From: Betaproteobacteria bacterium
Lineage (GTDB): Bacteria > Pseudomonadota > Gammaproteobacteria > Burkholderiales > SG8-41
DNA length: 21,442 bases
NCBI GenBank assembly: GCA_025363575.1
Contig: JANYDM010000042.1
Span: 1-21,442, forward strand
Reading direction: 5' to 3'
The notes under the pieces are model-generated. The model was not told where the DNA came from. It searched no databases and worked only from the letters and a program-made list of their open reading frames with translations. The position numbers and the translations under genes are program-made. Position 1 is the stretch's first letter. The number at the start of each line of letters is the position of its first letter. Positions 1 to 8,794 of the stretch are shown piece by piece.

Positions 1-682
1 TGTAAGGCACTATGATCACGCGATCCACCGAAGGCAGCGCGCGCGCGATCTGCGCAATGCGCGGCAGCAGATCGATGGTCTTGCCGTTGTAAAAATAGCC
101 GTCGGTGCTGAAGAGAATGCGCGGCTCGATCTGTCCGAAGCGGTCGAGCACACCCTGCACGCCAAAATCGGGTGAGCATGACGACCATACCGCGCCCAGG
201 CTGGTGGCCGCAAGCATCGCTATCACGGTGCCGGGGATATTCGGCATGTAGGCGGCGACGCGGTCGCCGGCTTTGACGCCGGCGGCGCGCAAGGCCTGCT
301 GCATCCGCGAGACTTCGTGATAGAGCTCGGCGAAGGTGACGCTGCTCTTGACCCGGTCTTCGCCCCAGAACACGATGGCCGTTTCACGGTCGCGGCGCCG
401 CAGCAGGTTCTCGGCGAAATTCAGGCGCGCCTGCGAAAACCAGCGCGCGCCCGGCATGAGTTCGCGGTGCTCGAGCACCACGTCGCCGCGGCGCTCCGCG
501 ATGACGCCGCAGAAATCCCATACCATGCGCCAGAATTGCTCCGGCTCGCGCACCGACCACGCATGCAGCGCGGCGTAATCGGCGAAAACCGTCCCGTATT
601 TTTGTCCCGCCGCGCGCATGAACGCAGTCATGTTAGCGGCGGCGATCGTTGCCGCCGTGGGCTGCCAGAGAGGGGTATTCAT
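1..682 (-). CDS. Acetoacetyl-CoA synthetase (acetoacetate--CoA ligase), N-terminal part
   Basis: This reading frame has no stop and leaves the window at base 1, so only the first 227 codons are visible; the family is about 650 residues long. The enzyme belongs to the ANL adenylating superfamily and activates acetoacetate to acetoacetyl-CoA with ATP in the cytoplasm. It serves ketone-body or polyhydroxybutyrate use. Visible hallmarks are the N-terminal pattern with WSVREPEQFWRMVWDF, then RWFSQARLNFAENLL, and the stretch DFGVQGVLDRFGQIEP followed by DGYFYNGK. I associate these with acetoacetate ligases rather than plain acetate ligases. The ATG at 682 is the only upstream in-frame start that leaves the N-terminal motif complete. 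It begins 21 bp after the lysS stop, so it may be read from the prfB-lysS transcript. I see no strong ribosome binding site. The catalytic lysine and the P-loop lie outside the window. Confidence 0.88.
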   Translation of the reverse strand, partial: MNTPLWQPTAATIAAANMTAFMRAAGQKYGTVFADYAALHAWSVREPEQFWRMVWDFCGVIAERRGDVVLEHRELMPGARWFSQARLNFAENLLRRRDRETAIVFWGEDRVKSSVTFAELYHEVSRMQQALRAAGVKAGDRVAAYMPNIPGTVIAMLAATSLGAVWSSCSPDFGVQGVLDRFGQIEPRILFSTDGYFYNGKTIDLLPRIAQIARALPSVDRVIIVPY

Positions 683-703
683 TTCGCTGCGCGCGGTGGA
701 CGG

Positions 704-2230
704 CTACTCGGGACGCATTTGCGGAAATAAAATCACGTCACGGATGCTCGGGCTGTCGGTCAACAGCATGACGAGGCGGTCGATGCCGATGCCCGCGCCG
801 GCCGTCGGCGGCAGGCCGTACTCGAGCGCGCGGATATAGTTCGCGTCATAGTGCATCGCCTCCTGGTCGCCGGCCTCTTTTTGCTGCGCCTGCTGCTGGA
901 AACGTTCCGCCTGGTCTTCGGGATCGTTGAGCTCCGAAAAGCCGTTGGCGATTTCGCGCCCCGCCATATAGAGCTCGAAGCGCTCCGTGTATTCCGGGTC
1001 GAGATCGTCGCGGCGTGCCAGCGGCGAGACTTCCGCGGGATAGTGATGGATGAACGTCGGCTCGAAGAGCTCCGTTTCAATGGTATTTTCAAATAGCGTG
1101 AGCTGCAGCCCGTGCACGCCGTCGGCGGGGCGAAACGCAATCTTGAGCTCGTTCAGCCTGGCAATCAACGCGTCGCGGCTCTTCAGCGTCTCGTCGTTGA
1201 ATTCAGGATGATATTTCTTGATCGCCTCCGCGATGGTGATGCGCGCGAACGGCTTGTTGAGATCCATTTCGCGGCCCTGGTACACAAGTTGGGCGGTGCC
1301 GAGCACGCTGGCTGCCACCTGGCGGAACATGGTTTCGATAAATACCATCAGATACGTGTAATCGCGATGCGCGCAATAGAATTCGAGCATCGTAAATTCC
1401 GGATTGTGGCGCGTCGACATGCCTTCATTGCGAAAGTTTCGGTTGATTTCGAACACCTTCTCGAAGCCGCCGACGACGAGTTGCTTCAGATACAGCTCTG
1501 GCGCGATGCGCAGGTAAAGCTTGATGTCGAGCGCGTTGTGGTGGGTTTCGAACGGCCGCGCCGCCGCGCCACCCGGGATCGGGTGCATCATCGGCGTTTC
1601 TACTTCGAGATAGCGCTTGCCGAGAAAGAATTCGCGGATCGCCTGGATGATGCGCGAGCGCTGGATGAAGCGCAGCCGCGTATCCTCGTTGGCGATGAGG
1701 TCGAGATAGCGCTGGCGGTAGCGCTGCTCCTGGTTCGTCAGGCCGTGGAATTTCTCCGGCAGCGGCCGCAGCGACTTGGTGAGCATCACGATGTTCTTGA
1801 CGCGCACGGTCAGCTCGTTGGTCCTGGTCTTGAACAGCACGCCGTCGACGCCGATGGTGTCGCCGGTATCGAAATGCTTGAACCTGGCGTGCTGCTCCTT
1901 GCCCGGGTAGCTGTCGGTGACGTAGAGCTGGATGCTGCCGCTCATGTCCTGGATAGTGGCGAAACTCGCCTTGCCCATGACGCGTTTTAACATCATGCGG
2001 CCCGCCACCTTGACGACCACCGGGTGCAGGTCGAGCCAGTCGCGGTCGCTCTCCTCGTATTTCTCGGCAAGGTCGCCGGCCAGATGGTCGCGCTGGAACT
2101 GATTCGGAAACGCCACGCCCTCGGCACGCAGCGCCTGCAGTTTGGCGCGCCGCTCGGCGATTATCTGGTTCTCGTCGATTTCCGCCGCGGGGACGGAGGC
2201 GGGTGCGGGTGCTGCGGGCTGATCGCTCAT
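704..2230 (-). CDS. lysS: Lysyl-tRNA synthetase, class II
   Basis: This cytoplasmic enzyme charges tRNA-Lys with lysine using ATP. The 508-residue protein is close to the usual bacterial length of about 505. The N-terminal third has an OB-fold anticodon-binding domain (around [21 protein letters not shown]). The catalytic class II core shows motif 2 ([19 protein letters not shown]) and ends with motif 3 ([16 protein letters not shown], then [12 protein letters not shown] at the C-terminus). The first 20 residues are an Ala/Pro-rich extension of no evident function. The start at 2230 lies 5 bp after the prfB stop, which indicates cotranscription with prfB, an arrangement common in proteobacteria. 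No motif is missing. Confidence 0.97.
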   Translation of the reverse strand: MSDQPAAPAPASVPAAEIDENQIIAERRAKLQALRAEGVAFPNQFQRDHLAGDLAEKYEESDRDWLDLHPVVVKVAGRMMLKRVMGKASFATIQDMSGSIQLYVTDSYPGKEQHARFKHFDTGDTIGVDGVLFKTRTNELTVRVKNIVMLTKSLRPLPEKFHGLTNQEQRYRQRYLDLIANEDTRLRFIQRSRIIQAIREFFLGKRYLEVETPMMHPIPGGAAARPFETHHNALDIKLYLRIAPELYLKQLVVGGFEKVFEINRNFRNEGMSTRHNPEFTMLEFYCAHRDYTYLMVFIETMFRQVAASVLGTAQLVYQGREMDLNKPFARITIAEAIKKYHPEFNDETLKSRDALIARLNELKIAFRPADGVHGLQLTLFENTIETELFEPTFIHHYPAEVSPLARRDDLDPEYTERFELYMAGREIANGFSELNDPEDQAERFQQQAQQKEAGDQEAMHYDANYIRALEYGLPPTAGAGIGIDRLVMLLTDSPSIRDVILFPQMRPE

Positions 2231-2235
2231 GGTAT

Positions 2236-3340
2236 TTAGATTCCCTGTTTCAGGCTGGCGGTAATGAAGTCGTCGAGGTTGCCGTCGAGCACGGATTGCG
2301 TATTGCCGATTTCGACATTGGTGCGCAAATCCTTGATGCGCGACTGATCGAGCACGTAGGAACGGATCTGGTGGCCCCAGCCGATATCGGTTTTGGTGTC
2401 TTCGAGCGCCTGCTTTTCCTCGTTGCGCTTGCGTATTTCAAGTTCGTACAGACGCGCCTTGAGCATGGCCATCGCCTCGGCGCGGTTGCGGTGCTGAGAG
2501 CGGTCGCTCTGGCATTGCACCACGATGCCGGAGGGTGCGTGGGTGATGCGGATCGCGGAATCGGTCTTGTTGATGTGCTGGCCGCCCGCGCCCGAAGCGC
2601 GGAAAGTATCGATGCGCAGATCGGCCGGGTTGATTTCGATCGCGATGGTGTCGTCGATTTCGGGGTACACGAACACGCTCGCGAAGGAAGTATGACGCCT
2701 GTTGTTGGAGTCGAACGGCGACTTGCGCACGAGGCGGTGAATGCCGGTCTCGGTGCGCAAGTGGCCGAATGCGTAATCGCCGGTCACTTTCAGCGCCGCA
2801 CTCTTCAGCCCCGCGACGTCGCCGGGCGACTCTTCGAGCAGCTCGACGCGAAAACTCTTGCGCTCGCAATAGCGCATGTACATGCGCTCGAGCGTCTGCG
2901 TCCAGTCCTGCGCCTCGGTGCCGCCCTGGCCGGCCTGGATGTCGACGAAGCAGTTGTTCGGGTCCATCGGGTTCGAGAACATGCGCTGGAACTCGACCGC
3001 TTCGACGGTTTTTTCGAGCGCGAGGGCGTCGTTGTCTATGGTTTTAAGCGTCGCGTCGTCGCTCTCGCCGCGCGCCATGCCGAATAGCTCGGCCGTATCG
3101 CGCAAATCCTGATCGAGCCTCGACATGGTCGACACCAGCGAATCGAGCGTTTTTCTTTCGCGCCCCAGTTCCTGCGCGCGCTTCGGATCGTGCCAGACCG
3201 CCGGGTCTTCCGCGAGCTTGACGACCTCGGCTAGGCGTTGCTGCTTGGCCTCGAAGTCAAAGATACCTCCGCAGCTCGATGTTGCGCTGGCCTAGATCCT
3301 GCAGCCGCCTTGCGATGACGTTGAGTTGTTCTGGTTCCAT
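2236..3340 (-). CDS. prfB: Peptide chain release factor 2, with programmed +1 frameshift
   Basis: RF2 terminates translation at UGA and UAA. Translation starts at the ATG at 3340 and reads 27 codons ending ...NIELRRYL. It then meets an in-frame TGA (3259-3257). A +1 slip at CTT continues with GAC TTC GAG ([12 protein letters not shown]...) from 3258 to the TAA at 2236, giving 367 residues against 365 in E. coli. The stop-codon recognition motif SPF falls at about 207-209 and the catalytic GGQ at about 252-254, each two residues from the E. coli positions. The residue before SGAGGQ is Ala rather than the Thr of E. coli K-12. An internal ATG at 3135 would lose the first 68 residues and is not the true start. 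prfB is followed directly by lysS. A TATAAT hexamer sits 41 bp upstream of the start. Confidence 0.97.
3256..3270 (-). promoter_or_regulatory. RF2 autoregulatory +1 frameshift site
   Basis: Read on the minus strand this is GGAGGTATCTTTGAC. It contains an internal Shine-Dalgarno-like GGAGGT (3270-3265), a three-base spacer, the slippery codon CTT, the in-frame stop TGA and a following C. This is the known RF2 autoregulation module. When RF2 is scarce the ribosome pauses at the weak UGA-C context and slips +1 on CUU. Both flanking frames encode RF2-like sequence, which confirms the slip in this copy. Confidence 0.96.
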
Positions 3341-3380
3341 CGGGTAATGATTTAAAAAGCGCTCGCGTGAAAAGAGCGGA

Positions 3381-3386
3381 ATTATA
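3381..3386 (-). promoter_or_regulatory. Putative -10 box of the prfB-lysS operon
   Basis: The minus strand reads TATAAT, a perfect sigma-70 -10 hexamer, in the short recJ-prfB intergenic gap. It would give a 5' leader of roughly 34 nt before the prfB ATG. I find no good TTGACA match at 16-18 bp upstream, so the -35 element is weak or absent. Confidence 0.6.
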
Positions 3387-3412
3387 CAGGACGCCGGGCG
3401 CCGATTCGCGTC

Positions 3413-5107
3413 TTACGGCAGCGCTTCCCAGTGCTCTATGGTGAGCTGCAGCGTTTGCGCGCCATTCCATTCGTTGACCGCGACGCGATAAACGGCGCGT
3501 ATGCGCGGCGGCAGCGGATCCGCATGTGAGAACAGCATGGCTTCCACTTCGCAGTTCTCGCGCGCAAGGCGCAGCTTGAGATGGCGTTCGCCGACCACGC
3601 GCTGGCGGGCCACGGTGAATTCATCGTCGAACGTCGGCGCCGGGAAGCCCTGGCCCCAGACCTGCTGCTCGACCGTGCGCGCTGTCTCCAGCGTGCAGTG
3701 GTCTGCGGGCAGGGCGCCGTCGGTCTGAATGACGCGGTCGAGATCGGCAGGCGACAGCAGGCTGCGCGCCACGTCTTCGAACGCGCCGCGGAAACGCGCG
3801 AATTCACTCTCGCGCAGCGTAAGGCCGGCCGCCGCCGCGTGGCCGCCGAAGCGCAGGATGAGATCGGGCTCGCGCTTGGCGACCAGGTCGAGAGCGTCGC
3901 GCAGATGCAGCGCGGCAATGGAACGCCCCGAGCCCTTGATTTCGCCGGCACTGCCGCGCGCAAAGGCGAGCACAGGGCGGTGAAAGCGCTCTTTCAACCG
4001 CGAGGCCACGATGCCGATGACGCCCTGATGCCAGTCCGCGTCAAACAGGCAGAGGCTGTGGCTCTCCTCCGGCGTTATCGATGCCAGCGCCGCGAGGGCA
4101 TTTTCGTGCATGTCGGCTTCGATCGATCGGCGCTTGCGATTCAGCTCGTCGAGCGTGCGCGCGATGCGTCCGGCGGCGCCGCTATCGTTCGTGATCAGGC
4201 ATTCGATGCCGACTGCCATGTCGTCGAGCCGCCCGGCGGCATTCAGGCGCGGGCCGACGACGAAGCCCAGGTCGTAAGTAGACGCGCGCGCGGCGTCGCG
4301 GCCGGCAACGTGCAGCAGCGCGGCGATGCCAGGCCAGGTGCGGCCGCTGCGGATTCGTTGCAGTCCCTGCTGCACGAGAATGCGATTGTTGTCGTCGAGC
4401 TTGACGACGTCGGCTACGGTGCCGAGGGCAACCAGATCGAGCAGGGCGGCGAGGTTGGGCTCGGATTTTTCCGCAAAAGCGCCGCGTTCGCGCAGTTCGG
4501 CGCGTAAAGCGAGCATGAGATAGAACATCACGCCGACACCGGCGAGATTTTTGCTCGGGAAGCCGCAATCCGGTTGATTGGGATTAATGATGCACCAGGC
4601 GTCAGGCAGGGTCGCGCCCGGCAGATGATGGTCGGTAACGAGCACGCGCATGCCGAGCGCGTTGGCCGCGGCAACGCCGTCGACGCTAGCGATGCCATTG
4701 TCGACGGTGATCAGGATATCGGGTCGTTTGAGCTCTTTCGCCAGCGCGACGATTTCCGGCGTGAGCCCGTAGCCGTATTCAAAGCGGTTCGGCACCAGGA
4801 AATCCACTACGGCGCCGAATTCGCGCAAGGCGCGCATGCCGACCGCGCAAGCGGTCGCGCCGTCGGAATCGTAATCCGCGATGATGAGCAGGCGCTGTTT
4901 TTGCGCGATCGCGTCGGCCAGCAAAGCCGCCATGCGCCCGACGTTGTGCAATCCGGCCAGCGGTGACAGGCCGCCCAGCCCGGCGGCAAGCTGGCGCGCG
5001 GACGCAATGCCGCGTGCGGCATAAATGCGCGCGAGCAGCGGATGCACGCCCTCGGCCATCAGCGCCGACAGGATCTCGCGGGGTACTTCGCGGCGGACCA
5101 GATTCAT
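3413..5107 (-). CDS. recJ: Single-stranded-DNA-specific exonuclease RecJ
   Basis: RecJ is the 5'-to-3' single-strand DNA exonuclease of recombination and mismatch or base-excision repair. It is a DHH-family phosphoesterase that uses divalent metal. The 564-residue protein is of normal length. Visible motifs are ADYDSDGATA (about 77-86, motif I), TVDNGIAS (about 134-141), the DHH triad in VTDHHLPGA (159-161) and NPNQPDCGFPSKNLAGVG (about 175-192). A DHHA1-type region follows, with RFGGHAAAAGLTL, and the C-terminal OB-like end reaches the stop at 3413. It starts 7 bp after the stop of the RpfE-type gene and is probably cotranscribed with it. Seventy-two bases separate it from prfB. Confidence 0.96.
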   Translation of the reverse strand: MNLVRREVPREILSALMAEGVHPLLARIYAARGIASARQLAAGLGGLSPLAGLHNVGRMAALLADAIAQKQRLLIIADYDSDGATACAVGMRALREFGAVVDFLVPNRFEYGYGLTPEIVALAKELKRPDILITVDNGIASVDGVAAANALGMRVLVTDHHLPGATLPDAWCIINPNQPDCGFPSKNLAGVGVMFYLMLALRAELRERGAFAEKSEPNLAALLDLVALGTVADVVKLDDNNRILVQQGLQRIRSGRTWPGIAALLHVAGRDAARASTYDLGFVVGPRLNAAGRLDDMAVGIECLITNDSGAAGRIARTLDELNRKRRSIEADMHENALAALASITPEESHSLCLFDADWHQGVIGIVASRLKERFHRPVLAFARGSAGEIKGSGRSIAALHLRDALDLVAKREPDLILRFGGHAAAAGLTLRESEFARFRGAFEDVARSLLSPADLDRVIQTDGALPADHCTLETARTVEQQVWGQGFPAPTFDDEFTVARQRVVGERHLKLRLARENCEVEAMLFSHADPLPPRIRAVYRVAVNEWNGAQTLQLTIEHWEALP

Positions 5108-5114
5108 TGTTGCG

Positions 5115-6137
5115 TCATGTCGAGTAATCCGCGAGGGGCCGACTGCGCCGCCAGAACCGCCGCAGGTGCGCGCGCGTCAGCGTCGCTTCCAGCTGGGCGT
5201 CGCGATTGCATGCGACGATGATCAAGCCGTCGAGCCGGCCCGCGCGCAATGCGTCGAGCAGCGGACATATCCATTGCGTGTCCAAAGCCATGACGATTTC
5301 ACTCCACGCGGCCGGACCGTCCTGGCGCAAGGCGTCCGCGGCGGAGCCGATTTGCAGCAAATGCCGGCCCGCGTTCCCGCGCTCAAGCCATGCGCTGCCG
5401 CCGGCCGGCAGTTCATCATGCGGAATACCGGCGCCCGCCGCCAGGGCATGCAGCAGCGGTGCGCCGCCCCACGCCGCCGTGTAAACCGGACGCGTGATCG
5501 ATGGCAAAGTGCCGCCGCCCGATAGCCAGATGCTGTTGGCGGTCGGCGCGCCGCGTGCTTCGCGCGCCGCCATGACGGGATGGCTGTGCAAGATCATCTG
5601 CGCCTCGTTCATCACGCGGTGCCAGGCCAATGTGTCGGCGCCGCGCGGCAGATGATGCGTGACGCTCTGATTGAGAACGTGGGCGACCGGTGTCGTCGCG
5701 AGTTGCGGAACATGCGGCGCGCGCAAATACCAGCGGTCCGGTGCGGGCGCGAGGAATTCCAGGCCGTCGGCCTCGAAATGCCCGTTGAGGGCCGCGATGA
5801 GGTCGCGCGTTTCGCCGGCGCTGAAGCCGGTGGCGCGGCCGGCTACGATAAGGCGGTTGCGGTCCACGCGCAGTTGCACGGGATCGGCGCACAGCCAGTA
5901 ATCGAGCGCGGGCTGGCCGCCGTCTGCCCGCAGAAGAATCGCGGCGAGCGGCCGGTCTTGTTGCGCGCTTACGCCGAAGCTGTCGCACAGCCAGTCGTCG
6001 CCGGGATTTGCGGTCGTTATTTTTACAATTCCGCGCGCGAGCGCCTTGCTCAACGCAGGCATGCGCAATCCGGCGTATGGCATGCCGCCCGGCTCGCGCG
6101 GCGGCAGCAGGTCGGGAATCAGCAGTGTGCAGTGCAT
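5115..6137 (-). CDS. RpfE-type / alkaline-phosphatase-superfamily-like protein (COG4255)
   Basis: The product resembles the family annotated as regulatory protein RpfE type, or as a distant cofactor-independent phosphoglycerate-mutase-like protein, conserved next to recJ in beta- and some gammaproteobacteria. Visible features are an N-terminal MHCTLLIPDLLPPRE, a central W/H-rich segment (HVLNQSVTHHLPRGAD, then WHRVMNEAQMILHSHPV), NSIWLSGGG, and a C-terminal RAGRLDGLIIVACNRDAQ. I chose the start at 6137 because homologues as I recall them begin right at the LLIP segment. An in-frame ATG at 6170 would add 11 residues and cannot be excluded. Biochemical function is not established. In Xanthomonas the rpf region also carries prfB, lysS, recJ and rpfE close together, so the neighbourhood is conserved even where the rpf quorum-sensing genes are absent. 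Confidence 0.75.
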   Translation of the reverse strand: MHCTLLIPDLLPPREPGGMPYAGLRMPALSKALARGIVKITTANPGDDWLCDSFGVSAQQDRPLAAILLRADGGQPALDYWLCADPVQLRVDRNRLIVAGRATGFSAGETRDLIAALNGHFEADGLEFLAPAPDRWYLRAPHVPQLATTPVAHVLNQSVTHHLPRGADTLAWHRVMNEAQMILHSHPVMAAREARGAPTANSIWLSGGGTLPSITRPVYTAAWGGAPLLHALAAGAGIPHDELPAGGSAWLERGNAGRHLLQIGSAADALRQDGPAAWSEIVMALDTQWICPLLDALRAGRLDGLIIVACNRDAQLEATLTRAHLRRFWRRSRPLADYST

Positions 6138-6239
6138 GCGCGTACCATCGTGGCGCGGCGAGTTTAACATTCACGGCGCCGACTTTTGTGCGGCAGCGCG
6201 CGTGTTGTGGCAAACTTGCGCCTGACCCGCGGACCTCCA

Positions 6240-7484
6240 GTGCAATCCTTCGAACTTTTCATCGGCCTGCGCTACACGCGCGCGCGGCAACGCAGCCGTT
6301 TCATCTCTTTCATCTCGCTGGTGTCGGTCATCGGCATTGCGCTCGGCATCACGGTGCTGATTACCGTGTTGTCGGTGATGAACGGTTTCCAGCGCGAAGT
6401 GCGCACGCGCATCCTCAGCGTGGCCTCGCATATCCAGATCACCGGCCCCAACAACGTGCTCGCCGACTGGCACGCCGTCGCCGACAAGGCGAGCCGGCAT
6501 CCGCAGGTGATCGCCGCTGCGCCTTATGTGACGGCGCAGGGCCTGTTGTCGAGCGGCAGCACCGTGCGCGGCGCCTATATACGCGGCATCATTCCGGCGG
6601 ACGAAGAGAAAGTCGCCGATCTGGCGCAGCATATGAAAGCAGGCAGCCTGAACGCGTTGAAGGCGGGAGAGTTCGGCATCGTGCTCGGCATCGAGCTCGC
6701 GCGCGCCTTGAGCGCCAATGTGGGCGACAAGGTCGTGCTGATCGCGCCGCAAGGTCAGGTCACGCCCGCCGGCATTCTGCCGCGCCTGCGCCAGTTCACG
6801 GTCGTCGGGATTTTCTCCGTCGATCACTATGAGTACGATTCGGGGCTGGGGCTCGTCGATCTCGAGGACGCGCAGAAACTCTACCGCATGGACAACGAAG
6901 TCAGCGGCGTGCGGCTCAAGCTTAAAGATCTGTTCGAATCGGGGCGCGTGTCGCGCGAGCTGTCGCAGAGTCTCGGGCCCGACGCTTACATCACCGACTG
7001 GACGCGGCTCAACGCGAACTTTTTTCGCGCGGTCGATATCGAGAAGCGCATGATGTTCCTCATCGTGTTCCTCATCATAGCGGTCGCCGCTTTCAACATC
7101 GTGTCGAGCCTGTTCATGGCGGTGAAGGACAAACAGGCAGACATCGCCATCCTGCGCACGCTGGGCGCCGGGCCGGGCAGCGTGATGAAAATTTTCCTGA
7201 TCCAGGGCACGCTGATCGGGCTCATGGGGACGCTCGCCGGCGTCGCGTGCGGCATTGCGCTCGCGGTCAACGTCGACGTGGTCGTGCCGTTCATCGAGAA
7301 CCTGTTCGGCTTCAAGTTCCTGTCGAAGGACGTTTACCAGATCAGCGATCTGCCGTCGGAGCTGCGCGCGGCCGATGTGCTGTTGACGGCATTCTTCTCG
7401 TTCGTGGTGAGCCTGCTGGCGACCATCTATCCGAGCTACCGCGCCGCCAAGATCAATCCAGCCGAGGCGCTGCGCTATGAGTGA
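6240..7484 (+). CDS. lolC: Lipoprotein-releasing ABC transporter permease (LolC/LolE family)
   Basis: This inner-membrane permease hands mature outer-membrane lipoproteins to the periplasmic carrier LolA. I chose the GTG at 6240 because family members begin with a short version of ...[16 protein letters not shown]; the upstream ATG at 6186 would add 18 atypical residues. The 414-residue protein has four membrane segments: about 22-46, 271-295, 317-343 and 379-397. A large periplasmic domain lies between the first two. Within it, [10 protein letters not shown] (about 173-182) matches the Hook loop that in LolC recruits LolA; LolE lacks this loop. The gene overlaps lolD by 8 bp. No second permease gene lies nearby, so this could be a LolF-like permease acting as a homodimer, or its LolE partner may lie elsewhere. 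Confidence 0.93.
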   Translation: MQSFELFIGLRYTRARQRSRFISFISLVSVIGIALGITVLITVLSVMNGFQREVRTRILSVASHIQITGPNNVLADWHAVADKASRHPQVIAAAPYVTAQGLLSSGSTVRGAYIRGIIPADEEKVADLAQHMKAGSLNALKAGEFGIVLGIELARALSANVGDKVVLIAPQGQVTPAGILPRLRQFTVVGIFSVDHYEYDSGLGLVDLEDAQKLYRMDNEVSGVRLKLKDLFESGRVSRELSQSLGPDAYITDWTRLNANFFRAVDIEKRMMFLIVFLIIAVAAFNIVSSLFMAVKDKQADIAILRTLGAGPGSVMKIFLIQGTLIGLMGTLAGVACGIALAVNVDVVVPFIENLFGFKFLSKDVYQISDLPSELRAADVLLTAFFSFVVSLLATIYPSYRAAKINPAEALRYE

Positions 7485-8157
7485 TACCGCTCTCGCGTGT
7501 CATGCATTGCGCAAGGTCTACCTGCAGGGCAGGGTCGAAGTGCCGGTATTGCTCGGCGTCGATCTCGCGGTTGCAAAAGGCGAGCATATCGCGATCGTTG
7601 GCTCGTCGGGGTCGGGCAAAAGTACCTTGCTGCATCTGCTCGGCGGGCTCGATTCGGCGACAAGCGGCGAGGTCGTGATTGGCGGACGCAATATTCAGGC
7701 GCTGGATGAAGCGGGGCGCGGCGAGTTGCGCAACCGGCAGCTTGGATTCGTCTACCAGTTCCATCACCTGTTGCCGGAATTCTCCGCGATAGAAAATGTG
7801 GCGATGCCGCTACGCATACGGCGCATGCCGGCGGACGAAGCCAATCAGCGCGCGGTGGAAATGCTCGGCAAAGTGGGACTCGCGCACCGCCTCGAGCACG
7901 CACCGTCCGAATTGTCGGGCGGCGAGCGTCAGCGCGTGGCGATTGCGCGCGCACTCATTACGAATCCGGCCTGCGTTCTGGCCGATGAGCCGACCGGCAA
8001 TCTGGATCGTCAAACCGCCGGCGAAGTTTTTGAATTAATCCTGGAACTCAACCGCGCCTTCGACACCAGCCTCATTATCGCGACGCACGACGGCGCACTT
8101 GCCGCCCGCGCAAACCGTATCCTGCGTCTCGAAGACGGCGTGCTGCTGGACGCCTGA
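7477..8157 (+). CDS. lolD: Lipoprotein-releasing system ATP-binding protein LolD
   Basis: LolD is the cytoplasmic ATPase that powers lipoprotein extraction by the LolC(E) permease. The 226-residue protein carries Walker [10 protein letters not shown] (42-50), a Q-loop at Q94 in [12 protein letters not shown], the ABC signature [15 protein letters not shown] (146-160), Walker [13 protein letters not shown] (166-177) and the switch histidine in [10 protein letters not shown] (about H204). FHHLLPEF after the Q-loop is typical of the MacB/LolD/FtsE group. Its ATG lies inside the end of lolC (ATGAGTGA, 8-bp overlap), so the two are translationally coupled. All catalytic elements are present. Confidence 0.97.
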   Translation: MSDTALACHALRKVYLQGRVEVPVLLGVDLAVAKGEHIAIVGSSGSGKSTLLHLLGGLDSATSGEVVIGGRNIQALDEAGRGELRNRQLGFVYQFHHLLPEFSAIENVAMPLRIRRMPADEANQRAVEMLGKVGLAHRLEHAPSELSGGERQRVAIARALITNPACVLADEPTGNLDRQTAGEVFELILELNRAFDTSLIIATHDGALAARANRILRLEDGVLLDA

Positions 8158-8164
8158 TCCGCGG

Positions 8165-8794
8165 TCATCGCTGTGCGGCAGGCGCCAACAAACGAAGGGT
8201 TTTTTCATCGAACAGCGGCTCGTCCTGGCCGACGCGAACGAACAATACTTTGCGCGCCTTGCTCGCCGGATGCACCTCGAAATACTGGATTCCGTCTGGC
8301 GCATCGCCCCAGTCCCCGCACGGCGGATCGCCGACCTCGTCGGGACTTGCCGATGCTTTGAGCTCTTTGCGATAGGCGGCATTCGGCACGAACGTGTAGC
8401 GGGCGGCGCCGGCCGGCGATTTTTCGCGGCGGTAAATGGCGACCACGCAGCGCGCGGCAACTTCCCGTTCCGTTCGTTCCGCGAGCAGACGCCTGATGCC
8501 CGCCTGCGCCGGCTCGCCGGGATTGAGTTCGAGCACCTCGATCAGCGGATCGGGCGCGCCGCCGTCCGAATAGCGGATGGCGAGCGCATTGCCCTGGAAT
8601 ACGAAATCGATTTTGCGGAATCCATAATCGCAGCGCTGCACCCAAGCTGCGAGACCGATCGACGCGTTCGCCAGTTTTTCCCATGCACAGCCTTTGGCCG
8701 GCGGCCGCGAGGGACGATCGGTGCGCGCGGCGCCAGAGTCGGCGCAGCAGAGGAGAGGCGCTAGCACCGCGACGGCAGCGAAGAGCTTATGCAT
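8165..8794 (-). CDS. Secreted protein of unknown function
   Basis: I do not recognise a named family. The 209-residue product starts with a plausible Sec signal peptide, MHKLFAAVAVLAPLLCC then ADSGAA, with likely signal peptidase I cleavage near residue 23; no proper lipobox precedes the cysteines. The mature part has four cysteines (in KGCAW, QRCDYG, ARCVVA, PPCGDW), which would allow two disulfides in the periplasm. The reading frame is open further upstream (to 8971), but that part overlaps the neighbouring gene and lacks a secretion signal, so the ATG at 8794 is preferred. That ATG overlaps the end of the preceding gene by 8 bp (ATGCATAA), which implies translational coupling with the TIGR02444 gene. 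Its stop lies 7 bp from the convergent lolD stop. Confidence 0.72.
   Translation of the reverse strand: MHKLFAAVAVLAPLLCCADSGAARTDRPSRPPAKGCAWEKLANASIGLAAWVQRCDYGFRKIDFVFQGNALAIRYSDGGAPDPLIEVLELNPGEPAQAGIRRLLAERTEREVAARCVVAIYRREKSPAGAARYTFVPNAAYRKELKASASPDEVGDPPCGDWGDAPDGIQYFEVHPASKARKVLFVRVGQDEPLFDEKTLRLLAPAAQR

Noticed and set aside
1112..1990. 292-codon plus-strand ORF opposite lysS
   Set aside because: It is a shadow of lysS; the minus strand has complete synthetase motifs, and high GC makes antisense frames open.
2203..3087. 294-codon plus-strand ORF opposite prfB
   Set aside because: It lies antisense to RF2, which has clear SPF and GGQ motifs; no recognisable family on the plus strand.
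2236..3135. RF2 starting at the internal ATG 3135
   Set aside because: The upstream 27-codon frame plus CTTTGAC slip restores the full-length protein, with motif positions matching E. coli within two residues.
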